NCBI RefSeq assembly: GCF_019968605.1
Contig: NZ_CP082966.1
Location: 2,841,501-2,905,500 of the forward strand
Direction: 5' to 3'
Source of the DNA: Polaribacter litorisediminis
Lineage (GTDB): Bacteria; Bacteroidota; Bacteroidia; Flavobacteriales; Flavobacteriaceae
DNA: 64,000 nucleotides
Below are positions 25,408 through 34,883 of the stretch, piece by piece (within the stretch, counting starts at the first letter, position 1; each line of letters opens with the position of its first letter). Made by a program: the position numbers and the translations under genes. The notes under the pieces were generated by a model. That model worked only from the letters and a program-made list of their open reading frames with translations. It was not told the origin of the DNA and made no database searches.

Positions 25408-26418
25408 TTAGATCACACTAAATCCATAAGCATAAGGATCATCTTCTGTATTAATAGTAATGGTATTTTGCCCGTAAATCTTTGCCCAACCTTTTATACT
25501 AGGAATAATCGCTAATTTTCCATTTAATGTGGTTTCTTCCTCTATAACTCCTGTAAAAGTACTACCAATAAAACTTTCGTGAATAAAATTTTCGCCAACT
25601 TTTAGTTTTCCTTTAGCATATAATTGTGCTAATCTTGCTGAAGTGCCCGTTCCACAAGGACTTCTATCGATGGCTTTATCACCATAAAAAACAGCATTTC
25701 TTCCATTAGAAGTAGGGTCAATAGGAGTTCCAGTCCATAGCATGTGCGTTACATCTTTGATACTTTCGTTTTCTGGATGCACAAATAGATTGGGATATTT
25801 TTGATTAATTCGCTCCCTTAAAACTTGAGAATATTGAATGATTTTTGTTGCTGTAAAATCTTGAATTCCGCTAAAATTTTTCTGAGGATCTACAATTGCA
25901 TAAAAGTTTCCTCCATAAGCAACATCAAAAGTAAGTTCTCCTAATTCATCACAATCTATGGTTAAATTTTCGGCAGCTAGATAACTTTTTACATTGGTTA
26001 ACTTTACCCATTCAACTTTTTCATTTTTCAACGAATATGCTATTTCAACCAAACCCGCAGGGGCTTCCATTTTTATTTTCCCTGGGATTTTAGGCGTAAT
26101 TAAACCTTCTTCAATGGCGATGGTAATAGTACCGATAGTTCCATGACCGCACATGGGCAAACAACCCGAAGTTTCTATAAATAAAACAGCAAAATCGTTT
26201 TCCGGATTATGAGGTGGATATAATATAGATCCACTCATCATGTCATGACCCCTAGGCTCAAACATTAACCCTTTTCTTATCCAATCATATTCTTTTAGAA
26301 AATGCAACCGCTTTTCATTCATGGTTTTTCCAACCAAATCAGGGCCACCTTTTTTTATGACTCTAACAGGGTTTCCACAAGTATGAGCATCTATGCAAAC
26401 AAACGTATGTTTACTCAT
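25408..26418 (-). CDS. 4-hydroxyproline 2-epimerase (proline racemase family)
   Basis: A 336-residue cofactor-independent epimerase. Both catalytic cysteines are present: C90 in PMCGHGTIG and C255 in DRSPCGTGTSARL, which separates it from the threonine-bearing trans-3-hydroxyproline dehydratases. It would convert trans-4-hydroxy-L-proline to cis-4-hydroxy-D-proline, the first step of the pathway encoded here. Its start overlaps the end of the DUF885 gene by 8 nt, so the two are translationally coupled. Proline racemase activity is the alternative, but the neighbours favour hydroxyproline. Confidence 0.92.
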   Translation of the reverse strand: MSKHTFVCIDAHTCGNPVRVIKKGGPDLVGKTMNEKRLHFLKEYDWIRKGLMFEPRGHDMMSGSILYPPHNPENDFAVLFIETSGCLPMCGHGTIGTITIAIEEGLITPKIPGKIKMEAPAGLVEIAYSLKNEKVEWVKLTNVKSYLAAENLTIDCDELGELTFDVAYGGNFYAIVDPQKNFSGIQDFTATKIIQYSQVLRERINQKYPNLFVHPENESIKDVTHMLWTGTPIDPTSNGRNAVFYGDKAIDRSPCGTGTSARLAQLYAKGKLKVGENFIHESFIGSTFTGVIEEETTLNGKLAIIPSIKGWAKIYGQNTITINTEDDPYAYGFSVI

Positions 26419-28132
26419 TTTTTGTATTATTGATGTAGTTGTTGATACGTTCTTCTAAAATAGATAAAGTAACCGTACCCTGTTCTAAAACAACTTCGTG
26501 AAAGTTTCTAATATCAAATTTATCACCTAATTCATTTTCTGCTTTTTTACGCATTTCACGAATTTTGAGTTCTCCTATTTTATAGGACAATGCTTGACCT
26601 GGCCAAGAAATATAACGATCTGTTTCCGTGGTTACCTCATGTATAGAGAGTGCTGTATTTTGTGACAAATAATTAATCATTTGTTGTCTTGTCCAACCTT
26701 TTGCATGCACCCCTGTATCTACCACCAACCTACAAGCTCGCCACATTTCATAGGTCAGCTGCCCAAATTTTTCATAAGGTGTGGTGTAAATACCCATTTC
26801 AGCAACCAAATATTCAGTATACAATCCCCACCCTTCACCAAAAGCAGATAAGTATAAATTTCTTCTAAATTGGGGAATTGTTTCTGGTAATTCGTTGTTT
26901 AATGACATTTGTAAATGATGCCCAGGAACAGCTTCATGAGCGGTAAGTGCTGGAATTGTATACAACGTTCTACTTGGTAAATTATAGGTGTTTACCCAGT
27001 AAAACCCTGCAGTCGTCTCGCTTCTAGAACCTGAATATCTACCTCCTGTATAATTTGGGGCTAAATCTGCAGGAACAGGAACAACACCATAAGGTTTTCT
27101 AGGTAAAGTTTTAAAATATTTTGGCAATTCTGCATCAATTCTTTTGGCAATATCCCTTGCAAACATCAACAATTCTTTGGCCGTTTTTGGATAAAATTGT
27201 TCGTCCGTTCTCAAAAATTCTATAAATTCTGCAAAACTTCCTTTAAAACCTAAATCGTCAATAATTTTTTGCATTTCTGCTTTAATTCTTGCAACTTCCT
27301 TTAAACCAATTTGATGTATATCTTCTGCCGTATATTGATTACTTGTTGTGAAATAATCAATTCTATTTTGATAAAATGCTTCTCCATTTGGTGTGCTAGA
27401 AACGCCAAGCTCTTTTCGGGTATTTGGCAAATATTCGTTTTCAAAAAACTGTTTAATTTTTTGATATTCACCAACTACATTATTTTTAACACTAGTTTTT
27501 GCCACTTTTATGACGGAATCTTTGTATGTTTCCGAGAATGATTCAGGTAAATTTAAAAATGGTTTGTAAAATTCACTTTTGGTAACATCTGCAACAATAT
27601 GTTTATCATAAGTAATGTTGTAATTATTAAATATAGCACTAGGTTGCGCCATTCCCTCTTTTACTGCAGTTTTTAATAAGCTAAAATTATACGAAACTCT
27701 ATTTGGCAAATCCTCTAATCTTTGAAGATAGTTTTTTACTTGTTTTTTATTTTTAAAACGAGTGCTTGCCATTCTACTAAAATTTAAATGAAACGCATTC
27801 TCATTTGTAATTGTATTTAAATACGTTTTGTAATTGTGTGCGTCTATTTTATCCTGTAATACAAAAAGCAATAAATCTTTAGATATTTTATCAGACTCAG
27901 ATAAACCTTCAGATGAAATCTGGTCCAATTCCTTTATTAGATTTTTAGAAAACTCGGCCTCAGCTTGATAATATTTTGCTGTGTTCTCAACAGATGCATA
28001 CCGGTCAAATTCATATTTTCTATCTGATTCGTACCTATTAATGATCTCCTGTAGTTGCTCAACTTCTGTCGTTTTTTCACATGAGAACAAGACCAATAGT
28101 AATGTTAAAAATGTGAATTTTAGATTTTTCAT
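26411..28132 (-). CDS. DUF885 lipoprotein, putative metallopeptidase
   Basis: A 573-residue DUF885 protein with a lipoprotein signal (MKNLKFTFLTLLLVLFSC, cysteine at 18). The family hallmark HEAVPGHHLQ lies near residues 398-407, a zinc-binding HExxxGHH variant. C-terminal segments include PGQALSYKIGELKIREMR, also typical. It sits inside the hydroxyproline operon, 11 nt after the aldehyde dehydrogenase and overlapping the epimerase. I infer that it releases hydroxyproline or dipeptides from collagen-derived peptides at the cell envelope; no activity can be read from the sequence. Confidence 0.88.
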   Translation of the reverse strand: MKNLKFTFLTLLLVLFSCEKTTEVEQLQEIINRYESDRKYEFDRYASVENTAKYYQAEAEFSKNLIKELDQISSEGLSESDKISKDLLLFVLQDKIDAHNYKTYLNTITNENAFHLNFSRMASTRFKNKKQVKNYLQRLEDLPNRVSYNFSLLKTAVKEGMAQPSAIFNNYNITYDKHIVADVTKSEFYKPFLNLPESFSETYKDSVIKVAKTSVKNNVVGEYQKIKQFFENEYLPNTRKELGVSSTPNGEAFYQNRIDYFTTSNQYTAEDIHQIGLKEVARIKAEMQKIIDDLGFKGSFAEFIEFLRTDEQFYPKTAKELLMFARDIAKRIDAELPKYFKTLPRKPYGVVPVPADLAPNYTGGRYSGSRSETTAGFYWVNTYNLPSRTLYTIPALTAHEAVPGHHLQMSLNNELPETIPQFRRNLYLSAFGEGWGLYTEYLVAEMGIYTTPYEKFGQLTYEMWRACRLVVDTGVHAKGWTRQQMINYLSQNTALSIHEVTTETDRYISWPGQALSYKIGELKIREMRKKAENELGDKFDIRNFHEVVLEQGTVTLSILEERINNYINNTKNE

Positions 28133-28143
28133 TTGTTATTGTA

Positions 28144-29712
28144 TTATAGAGTCCCGTTCATATTTCTTTTAATTCCCAGTGGATTCTCATTCTGTAGTTC
28201 TGCTGGCAATAAATGATTTGGCCAATCTTGATAACTAAAAGGACGCACCCAACGTTTTATAGAAGCGATCCCCACGGCAGAAAAACGACTATCTGTTGAT
28301 GCTGGATATGGCCCTCCATGAACCATAGATTCACAAACCTCAACACCCGTTGGCACACCGTTAAAAATAATTCTACCAACTCTATTTTGTAGTGCCGCAA
28401 TTACAGCTTGATAGTTGCTCACTTCGTTTTCATCAGAAATAACGGTTCCTGTTAATTGCCCTTCTAAACTCACAATTACTTGTTCTAATTCATCGGTGTC
28501 TTCACACTGAACAACCATTGAAAAAGGTCCAAAAACTTCTAAATGTAAGGTAGCGTTTTCTAAGAATGTTTTTCCATCAACTGAGACAACTGCTTGTTGT
28601 GCATAATTATTTTCAACATCAGATTCATAATTTGCTGTAACACGAACATAATCTTGAGAAACTACCTTTTCTTTATTGGCATTGTATCCTTTTTTGATGT
28701 TGGGATGCAACATACAAGAAGGATTTATATCCATAATTTCTTGGGATAAATTATTAACAAAAGTGCTCAAAGCATCACTTTTAATTCCTAATAATAAACC
28801 CGGATTTGTACAAAACTGACCTGTTCCTAAAGTGATCGAACCTGCATACGTTTTTGCAATTTCTGCTTGTCTATTTTCTAAGGCTTTTGGTAAAATTACT
28901 ACAGGATTTATACTGCCCATTTCTGCAAACACAGGAATTGGTTCAGCTCGTTTAGCGGCTAAATCTAACAAGGCTCTTCCTCCACGAATACTTCCTGTAA
29001 AACCAACTGCTTTTACTTTTGGATTCGAAACTAATTGTTGCCCAACCTCTATTCCACTTGAATTTAGGTTCGAAAAAACGCCATTTGGCATTCCTGTTTT
29101 TTTTGCTGCTTTTACAATTGCCGACGCTACCAAAGCTCCTGTTCCCGCATGCATTGGATGCGATTTTACAATCACCGAACAACCTGCGGCTAATGCTGCT
29201 GCTGTATCTCCACCTGCGGTTGAATATGCTAAAGGGAAATTACTTGCTCCAAATACCACAACTGGCCCTAAAGGAATTAGCATTTTTCTGATATCCGATT
29301 TTGGCATTGGTTCTCTGTTTGGCTGCGCAGCATCTATAGTTGCTTCCACCCAAGACCCTTCTGCTACTAAATTTGCAAAACTTCTTAATTGCCCAACGGT
29401 TCTGCCTCTTTCTCCTTTTGCTCTTCCTTCTGGCAAACCAGTTTCTGAACAATACATTTGAATTAGTTCATCATCTAATGCTAAAATTTCATCTGCAATT
29501 GTGTTTAGAAATTCGGCTTTTTTAGTTCCTGATATTATTCTGAATTCTTTAAATGCCTCTGAAGCTAAATCAACTGCTTTATTTATTTCTTCTATTGATG
29601 CTTCTGTAAAAACAGTTTCGTTTTCTTTATTTAATTCTGGGTTATAGGTTTTAAATGTTTTATTGCCTTTGGCTGATTCTAAATTACCTATGTAGTTTTT
29701 TCCTGTAGTCAT
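28144..29712 (-). CDS. Aldehyde dehydrogenase, 2,5-dioxovalerate (alpha-ketoglutaric semialdehyde) type
   Basis: A 522-residue NAD(P)-dependent aldehyde dehydrogenase. Cofactor-site FGASNFPLAYSTAGGD (154-169), FTGS (238-241), catalytic glutamate in AEMGS (E264) and the catalytic cysteine C301 in GTGQFCTNPG. This cysteine context (FCTNPG) is typical of the ketoglutaric semialdehyde group. It would perform the last step of hydroxyproline breakdown, oxidising 2,5-dioxopentanoate to 2-oxoglutarate for the TCA cycle. It precedes the DUF885 gene by 11 nt and is followed upstream by the DHDPS-type gene after a 203-nt gap with no gene. Confidence 0.92.
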   Translation of the reverse strand: MTTGKNYIGNLESAKGNKTFKTYNPELNKENETVFTEASIEEINKAVDLASEAFKEFRIISGTKKAEFLNTIADEILALDDELIQMYCSETGLPEGRAKGERGRTVGQLRSFANLVAEGSWVEATIDAAQPNREPMPKSDIRKMLIPLGPVVVFGASNFPLAYSTAGGDTAAALAAGCSVIVKSHPMHAGTGALVASAIVKAAKKTGMPNGVFSNLNSSGIEVGQQLVSNPKVKAVGFTGSIRGGRALLDLAAKRAEPIPVFAEMGSINPVVILPKALENRQAEIAKTYAGSITLGTGQFCTNPGLLLGIKSDALSTFVNNLSQEIMDINPSCMLHPNIKKGYNANKEKVVSQDYVRVTANYESDVENNYAQQAVVSVDGKTFLENATLHLEVFGPFSMVVQCEDTDELEQVIVSLEGQLTGTVISDENEVSNYQAVIAALQNRVGRIIFNGVPTGVEVCESMVHGGPYPASTDSRFSAVGIASIKRWVRPFSYQDWPNHLLPAELQNENPLGIKRNMNGTL

Positions 29713-29915
29713 CTTTACTTATTTTTTTAATGCTTTTTTTCAAATTTACTCATTTATAAGCTACTTTTTTTGATAATAGGTGTTTTTGAAGTAATACCTT
29801 GAAATGAAAAACCTTTTCTCATAACCATCTCTAGAATTATGAAAAACGTGTTATAAAGCTTCCATTATGCTTTCTGTAGAAACGAACCTTTCTCATTTTT
29901 GAATATTTGAAAAGA

Positions 29916-30872
29916 TCAACTTATTAAGTCCAGAACTTCAAGTCTTTCTTTCGCCAATATATATCTTGCACGTACATCATCAATTTGCTGTTTCGTTAAT
30001 TTCTTACCAAAAGTACGCAGCCCTCCAGCAACATCATTATGATGAATTCCCATAGCAAGCTTAAGATATTCCATAAGCAGCGGCTGAGCATCCAGATACG
30101 ATAAGGAATTTAAAGCCTGAGAAATTTTGTTTGCCTTAGCCCATTCTCCATTTAAAACATGCTCCTGCATAGTAACACTTGCTTTAGGGAAGATCGTACC
30201 TACACCTGTAATTCCACCACATGCTCCAGCGAGCCCTGCATGAACTGTGACTGTGTCTACTCCTGCCAAAATTTTTAAATCTTTGTTCTCTAACATCAGC
30301 GTTTCAATAATTGAAACATCTATGGTCGATATTTTAAGAGCAGTTACTTTAGGCAGCACAGAAAGTCTTAAAAGAAGGTCAGTTGAGAGTGCATGATAAC
30401 CTGCTGCATCAGGATTGTTATAAGGCATAATTGTTACGCCTACATCTTTTGCAGTTGCTTCAGAGAGTGCATAGTACTCATACATTTCTTTTTCAGAAGG
30501 AACCGCCTTCGTTTTTGGTGGCATAACCATGACGGTATCAACTCCTACTGTTGCAAGTCCTTCAATGATTTTTGCAAGTTCTTCCTTAGTTTCTGCTGAA
30601 GCTCCGCTGATTAAAGGAACATTGTATTCTTTAGCAACCTCAGAAAGGGATTTCAATAAAGAAAGACGCTGTTTATTGCTCAGGTAGCTATTCTCACCTA
30701 GAGTACCAGAACCTACAAGTCCGCTCATTCTGCTTCCGCCCTTTCCTTGAACTTTTAAAATACCTGCGGCCTGTTTTTGTGTTGCATCAAGGTCAATTTC
30801 AAGAGCGCCGGATTTTGACTCTTTCAGCCATGTAAACACTGCAGGCATTACACCATCCCAATTACATTTCAT
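29916..30872 (-). CDS. DHDPS-family lyase, probably 1-pyrroline-4-hydroxy-2-carboxylate deaminase
   Basis: A 318-residue class I aldolase fold of the DapA/N-acetylneuraminate lyase family. The Schiff-base lysine is K180 in VTALKIST and the conserved tyrosine Y151 in MPYNNP. In hydroxyproline pathways the member of this family converts 1-pyrroline-4-hydroxy-2-carboxylate to 2,5-dioxopentanoate plus ammonia, exactly the gap between the oxidase and the aldehyde dehydrogenase encoded here. It is the first gene of the minus-strand cluster and is divergent from the AraC regulator. Local base composition is patchy and partly richer in G+C than most of the window. Confidence 0.88.
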   Translation of the reverse strand: MKCNWDGVMPAVFTWLKESKSGALEIDLDATQKQAAGILKVQGKGGSRMSGLVGSGTLGENSYLSNKQRLSLLKSLSEVAKEYNVPLISGASAETKEELAKIIEGLATVGVDTVMVMPPKTKAVPSEKEMYEYYALSEATAKDVGVTIMPYNNPDAAGYHALSTDLLLRLSVLPKVTALKISTIDVSIIETLMLENKDLKILAGVDTVTVHAGLAGACGGITGVGTIFPKASVTMQEHVLNGEWAKANKISQALNSLSYLDAQPLLMEYLKLAMGIHHNDVAGGLRTFGKKLTKQQIDDVRARYILAKERLEVLDLIS

Positions 30873-30903
30873 TTTGCTATAATTTGTTTGATATAAAATT
30901 ATG

Positions 30904-30929
30904 AATCCTAATTCTTTTAAATTAGGATT
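30904..30929. promoter_or_regulatory. Inverted repeat in the divergent promoter region
   Basis: AATCCTAATT (30904-30913) and AATTAGGATT (30920-30929) form a perfect 10-bp inverted repeat with a 6-nt spacer. It lies 31 nt upstream of the deaminase start and 90 nt upstream of the AraC gene. It is a candidate operator for the cluster; AraC proteins more often bind direct repeats, so the binder is uncertain. Confidence 0.5.
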
Positions 30930-30988
30930 AAACTATTCAATTTTAATACTATATTATCCTTAGCAAATACCAAAAGTGTATTTTTGAA

Positions 30989-30996
30989 TAACTTTG
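30989..30996 (+). promoter_or_regulatory. -7 element of the araC-type gene
   Basis: TAACTTTG matches the Bacteroidota consensus TAnnTTTG and ends 22 nt before the ATG at 31019. No well-placed TTG is found about 20 nt upstream, which would suit an activator-dependent promoter. Confidence 0.4.
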
Positions 30997-31018
30997 TATC
31001 AACAATAAGTTAACTTCC

Positions 31019-31867
31019 ATGAAAGTTTTACCTTTTAAAATTCCGAAGCCAGAAAATAATGCATTGATTTATCAAGAAGATATTGAATTTGTTTTTTACG
31101 ATAAATTACATCAACATGAGGAGATTCAGATTAGTTTTATTGAAATAGGAACAGGAACTTTATTGGTAGGAGATACCATTTCTAGTTATGCTGAAAATGA
31201 TATTTTTATTTTAGGAAGTAACTTACCGCACGCTTTTAAGAGCGATAAGAAGGAAGCAGAAAAGTCTAAAATGTTGACTTTATTTTTTACTAAAACTTCT
31301 TTTGGGGAATCCTTTTTTGAATTGAATGAGTTTACAGAAATTAAGGGTTTCTTTTCAAAATCTTTACAAGGTTCTATTCTGAAAACCAATCAAACTGAAA
31401 TTATTAAACTCTTTTTAAGATTAAAAAAGGCCTCTAAATTTGAGCGTTTTATGTTGTTTTTAAAGATTTTAAAAATTATTTCTAACTTTAAAACCGAACC
31501 GCTTTCTAGTTTTGTTCATCGTAAAAAATATTCTGATACTGAAGGGAAAAGAATGAGAACTATTTTTGAATTCACGATGGAAAATGCCCATCAAAAAATT
31601 TCTTTAGAAGACATTGCGGGTATTGCAAACATGACTAAAAATGCGTTCTGCAAGTATTTTAAAAAGCGAACAAATAAAACCTATATTAGTTTTTTAACAG
31701 AAGTAAGAATTGAGAATGCTTGTAAGTTTTTAAAATCTAAGGAAGAATTTTCAATCGGGGATATTGCTTATAAATCAGGATTTTATAACATTTCAAATTT
31801 TAATAGAAAATTTAAAGAAATCAAGAAAATGACACCTTTACAGTATAAATTTTATCATGGAATTTAA
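31019..31867 (+). CDS. AraC family transcriptional regulator of the hydroxyproline cluster
   Basis: A 282-residue regulator. The N-terminal half has a cupin-like sensing domain (LHQHEEIQISFIEIGTGTLLVGD, then LGSNLPHAF). The C-terminal ~100 residues are the double helix-turn-helix: KISLEDIAGIANMTKNAFCKYF and FSIGDIAYKSGFYNISNFNRKF, with the closing KKMTPLQYK. It is transcribed away from the catabolic genes across a 146-nt region that holds an inverted repeat. It most likely activates the cluster in response to a hydroxyproline-derived ligand, which is inferred from position. Confidence 0.9.
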   Translation: MKVLPFKIPKPENNALIYQEDIEFVFYDKLHQHEEIQISFIEIGTGTLLVGDTISSYAENDIFILGSNLPHAFKSDKKEAEKSKMLTLFFTKTSFGESFFELNEFTEIKGFFSKSLQGSILKTNQTEIIKLFLRLKKASKFERFMLFLKILKIISNFKTEPLSSFVHRKKYSDTEGKRMRTIFEFTMENAHQKISLEDIAGIANMTKNAFCKYFKKRTNKTYISFLTEVRIENACKFLKSKEEFSIGDIAYKSGFYNISNFNRKFKEIKKMTPLQYKFYHGI

Positions 31868-31906
31868 GTAAATCTGCTCTGGTCAAGAAAACTAAATTAA
31901 GCTACT

Positions 31907-32275
31907 TTACAGTGCCTCTAATTCTTTTTGTAATTTCTTAGTCAGTCCTTTTACCACTAAATCATAAGAATGGTTGATGAGTTCTTTAACCAAAGCGTCA
32001 GAAACATCCGCAGTATTTATGGTTACTGTGTTCCAAAGTCTTTTGTTCATATGCCAGCCAGGCTTAATGCCTTCATATGCTGCTCTTAACTCTTCTGCTT
32101 TGTCTGGATCACATTTTAAGTTGATACTTTCTTCTCTTTTTTCCCAAGCATCTAAACTCGATAATGCAAACATTTTATGCATCACTTTAAAAACTAAAGT
32201 AACCTCGTCAAAAGGAAAATGTTCCGTGACTCCCTTTTTAGCTATACAAAAATCTCTTAACTCTTCGATATTCAT
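31907..32275 (-). CDS. MmcQ/YjbR family protein
   Basis: A 122-residue protein with the MmcQ/YjbR fold signature: N-terminal MNIEELRDFCIAKKGVTEHFPF, the middle FKVMHKMFALSSL, then LKCDPDKAEELRAAY and KRLWNTVTI. The family resembles DNA-binding CyaY-like folds, but no firm function is established. It is convergent with the AraC gene with a 39-nt gap, and seems to be an independent unit. Confidence 0.9.
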   Translation of the reverse strand: MNIEELRDFCIAKKGVTEHFPFDEVTLVFKVMHKMFALSSLDAWEKREESINLKCDPDKAEELRAAYEGIKPGWHMNKRLWNTVTINTADVSDALVKELINHSYDLVVKGLTKKLQKELEAL

Positions 32276-32405
32276 TTTTGGTTTTTTTGGTTTTTGATAA
32301 GAAATAATTATCTGGATATCATTTTTAAAAGATATAAAAATATAATTAAAATGAACTTTTAGGAATTTAAAAGTATCTTTATAAAACCAAATCTACAATA
32401 AATTT

Positions 32406-33389
32406 ATGATGGAGCAGGAATTTTTAAAACATACATCACTTATTAGTTATTCCGCTAAAAGTTATCAAAAAAACTATTATGAATCTGTTTCAGACATTAT
32501 TTTATCTAATAAAACGCCTTCTACAGAATGGATAAATACCTATGGAAATAAATATTCAGAAATTTTTAAGACGATTGTGGCAAATAACAACTTAGATGAT
32601 TTTTTAATGAAATTATTTATGGATGATGAACATTCTAATAAAGTGATTTTACTAGACGATTTGGTTTTTGTTTCTACTCGGGTATTAATTACAAAAAGTG
32701 AAACCTTAGAATCTGAACAAATGCTTTTTGTGGTTTCCTCTAGTTATTTATGGAGTATTCAGGAAAAAGTTGGTGATTATTTTGATTGGATTCGAGAGCG
32801 TTTAAAAGGGAATAAAGGAATCGTTAGAAGAAAAAAAACAGACTATTTATTGTTTTTAATTTTAGAATCTATTGTTGATAATTACCAAGAAACCTATCAA
32901 AAAAATGCAGAATTAAGTGCTGATAAATTAAACTCTACTCAAATAAAACCTACTCCTGAATTTACATCTTTGGTTGAAAAAAGAAAACAGGAATTGTTCA
33001 ATTTTAAGAAAGCAACCCTAAGTTTACGCGATACGATTATCAAATTAGAAAAAATAGAAATCGATAATTTTAATGTAAAATATTTTAGTGAATTAAAAGA
33101 ACAAACGAGTAATTTAGTTTCTAATATCGATTTTGAGTTGCAAGAATTAGAAAGTAAAATCAATTTAATTTTTAGTATTCAAGGACATCGTTTAAATGAG
33201 GTGATGAAAACGTTGACGATTTTGTCTGTGATTTTTATTCCGCTTACTTTTTTAGCTGGAATTTACGGAATGAATTTCGAGAATATACCAGAACTAAAAT
33301 TCAAATATGGATACTTCGCTTTATTGGGAATTATGGTTTTAGTAACTTTTGGTGCCGTTTGGTATTTTAAACGTAAGAAGTGGTTTTGA
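32406..33389 (+). CDS. corA: CorA family magnesium/divalent cation transporter
   Basis: A 327-residue CorA protein. The N-terminal cytoplasmic domain (1-265) includes a long helix (residues ~150-255). Two TM helices follow: ~265-285 and ~300-318, joined by the pore signature YGMN (287-290) with FENIPEL in place of the usual MNFxxMP segment. A start one codon later (second ATG) is possible. The last ~175 nt of the gene and ~30 nt beyond the stop recur in decayed form at 35687-35891, so a second copy of this 3' end once lay downstream. Confidence 0.93.
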   Translation: MMEQEFLKHTSLISYSAKSYQKNYYESVSDIILSNKTPSTEWINTYGNKYSEIFKTIVANNNLDDFLMKLFMDDEHSNKVILLDDLVFVSTRVLITKSETLESEQMLFVVSSSYLWSIQEKVGDYFDWIRERLKGNKGIVRRKKTDYLLFLILESIVDNYQETYQKNAELSADKLNSTQIKPTPEFTSLVEKRKQELFNFKKATLSLRDTIIKLEKIEIDNFNVKYFSELKEQTSNLVSNIDFELQELESKINLIFSIQGHRLNEVMKTLTILSVIFIPLTFLAGIYGMNFENIPELKFKYGYFALLGIMVLVTFGAVWYFKRKKWF

Positions 33390-33454
33390 GAATTATTTAG
33401 TTTGTTTCTAAAATTAAAAAAACAAAACCTTCCTAACTCTGCATATACAAACCT

Positions 33455-33486
33455 GTGCTGAACTTGATTCCGTATTGAGACTCCGC
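33455..33486. repeat. Member of the GCTGAACTTG intergenic repeat family
   Basis: GTGCTGAACTTGATTCCG followed by a TATTGAGACTCCGC stretch. It resembles the CTGAACTTGTTTCAG-type elements at 4353, 38285 and 57896 but has diverged, and lies in the 213-nt gap between corA and the sigma factor gene. Confidence 0.5.
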
Positions 33487-33602
33487 TATTGAAACTTAGC
33501 TATTAAAAATAGTTGACAAACATTAAAAACTTAAAAAAACCATTCAAAACTGTGATTTTTAAAAAACATTTACGAATAATGGTATATAAACAATAGCCAA
33601 AA

Positions 33603-34103
33603 GTGAGTTCATTAAAGAAAACAGAGAGATTTCAAAAAATCATACAAGAAAACAAAGGAATCTTATATAAAGTTATCAATATATACTGTAAGGGTATTGA
33701 AGACAAAAAAGACCTAGAACAAGAAATATTGATTCAGTTATGGAGTTCTTTAAAAAACTACAATGAAAACTATAAACTCTCTACTTGGATTTATAAAATA
33801 GCAATGAATGTTTCAATTTCTTTCTATAGAAAAAACAAACTTAGAAATACCACAACACATTTACCGATTGATTCAATCTTCATAGAAGGAGAAGTTGATC
33901 AAGAAACTGATGAGTTCAAACATCAAAAAAAAGTTTTAAATATATTCATTGATAAACTAAATGAATTCGACAAAGCGATAATCATACTTTATATGGAAGA
34001 ATACAACTATAAGGAAATTGCTGACATCATTGGTATTTCTGAAACAAATGTAGGAACTAAAATCAATAGAATTAAGAAGAAACTTAAAGAAAAAATAAAT
34101 TAG
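33603..34103 (+). CDS. ECF-type RNA polymerase sigma factor
   Basis: A 166-residue sigma-70 family protein of extracytoplasmic-function size. Region 2 contains DKKDLEQEILIQLWSSLKNY and LSTWIYKIAMNVSISFYRK; region 4 contains DKAIIILYMEEYNYKEIADIIGISETNVGTKINR, a clear helix-turn-helix. The frame starts with GTG at 33603, as no ATG fits the conserved N-terminus. The next gene, a membrane protein, begins 3 nt after its stop, the usual place for a cognate anti-sigma factor. Target genes are unknown. Confidence 0.92.
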   Translation: MSSLKKTERFQKIIQENKGILYKVINIYCKGIEDKKDLEQEILIQLWSSLKNYNENYKLSTWIYKIAMNVSISFYRKNKLRNTTTHLPIDSIFIEGEVDQETDEFKHQKKVLNIFIDKLNEFDKAIIILYMEEYNYKEIADIIGISETNVGTKINRIKKKLKEKIN

Positions 34104-34106
34104 ATT

Positions 34107-34718
34107 ATGGATTTAAAAGAATTTAAAGAAGTTTGGAAAAAAGAGCAGAATGAACTGATTTCTAGAATTGATATTAATGAAAAAAAAATTGGTGAGTTAG
34201 AATTTGAAAAATCAAAAAATGAATTTGACAAATACATAAACACATCTATTATGGGTAGAAACTTTGCATTGATTTATTTTATGATATCAATTTTGCTTGC
34301 GTCCCAATTATTTAATGATGAACTGTATAGTATTCCTGCTCTTATTGGAGGTTTTGCGATGCTTTTCTCTTTCTTTCAACATTTACCATTAAAGAAACCC
34401 AATTATAGTTTAATGACTATTATTGAATTACAAAGAACAATTAATTCTTTTAGAATACATACATTAAAATACTCAAAATTTGATACTGGAATTGTTATTC
34501 TATGGCTTTTATCAATAATACCTGTTTTACTTAAATTAAGTTTTAAAATTTCTATTTTAAGCAATTTCTATAGTTTAATTATATATAGTTTAATTGGAGT
34601 CATCGCTATTATAATTATAATAAAATACTTGCCTTTTGATGTTTACAAAAAATGGGATTTAGAATTGAAAAATGCTGAGAAACAATTGAATGAGGTTAGA
34701 AAATTTGAAGCAGAATAG
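34107..34718 (+). CDS. Membrane protein, possible anti-sigma factor
   Basis: A 203-residue protein, 3 nt after the sigma factor gene and thus co-transcribed. The first ~50 residues are a charged, probably helical cytoplasmic part (MDLKEFKEVWKKEQNELISR), followed by four hydrophobic segments (~52-66, 74-90, 128-145, 150-170) and a charged C-terminal helix. There is no zinc-binding HxxxCxxC anti-sigma motif. Position suggests that it holds the sigma factor at the membrane; similar pairs are frequent in Flavobacteriaceae, but this is inference. Confidence 0.7.
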   Translation: MDLKEFKEVWKKEQNELISRIDINEKKIGELEFEKSKNEFDKYINTSIMGRNFALIYFMISILLASQLFNDELYSIPALIGGFAMLFSFFQHLPLKKPNYSLMTIIELQRTINSFRIHTLKYSKFDTGIVILWLLSIIPVLLKLSFKISILSNFYSLIIYSLIGVIAIIIIIKYLPFDVYKKWDLELKNAEKQLNEVRKFEAE

Positions 34719-34883
34719 CGTTTGGCAACAAAAAAGTATAAAATTTATGGTAACTTTAAAGAAAAATTGTAAAACCAAAACAACCAATTAACATTTGTAC
34801 TAGACTGAAAATCTTACGGCTTTTAAGCCGCACAAATCTTATACAATCCCGTTCGGGAATTCTTATAAAGAAAATCATAAAAC

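Noticed and set aside
28832..29461. 209-codon open frame on the plus strand opposite the aldehyde dehydrogenase
   Set aside because: It is antisense to a gene with a complete catalytic set and its translation has no domain or normal composition.
29916..30872. Horizontal transfer of the DHDPS-type gene because of higher G+C
   Set aside because: Hand counts of single 60-nt lines range from 37% to 53%, and the adjacent aldehyde dehydrogenase reaches 45%, so the difference is too uneven to support transfer.
34795..34870. tRNA-like anticodon loop (GACTGAAAATC) with nearby small hairpins
   Set aside because: No acceptor stem or T-loop consensus can be formed and no CCA-side pairing is visible; the hairpins are better described as short palindromes.
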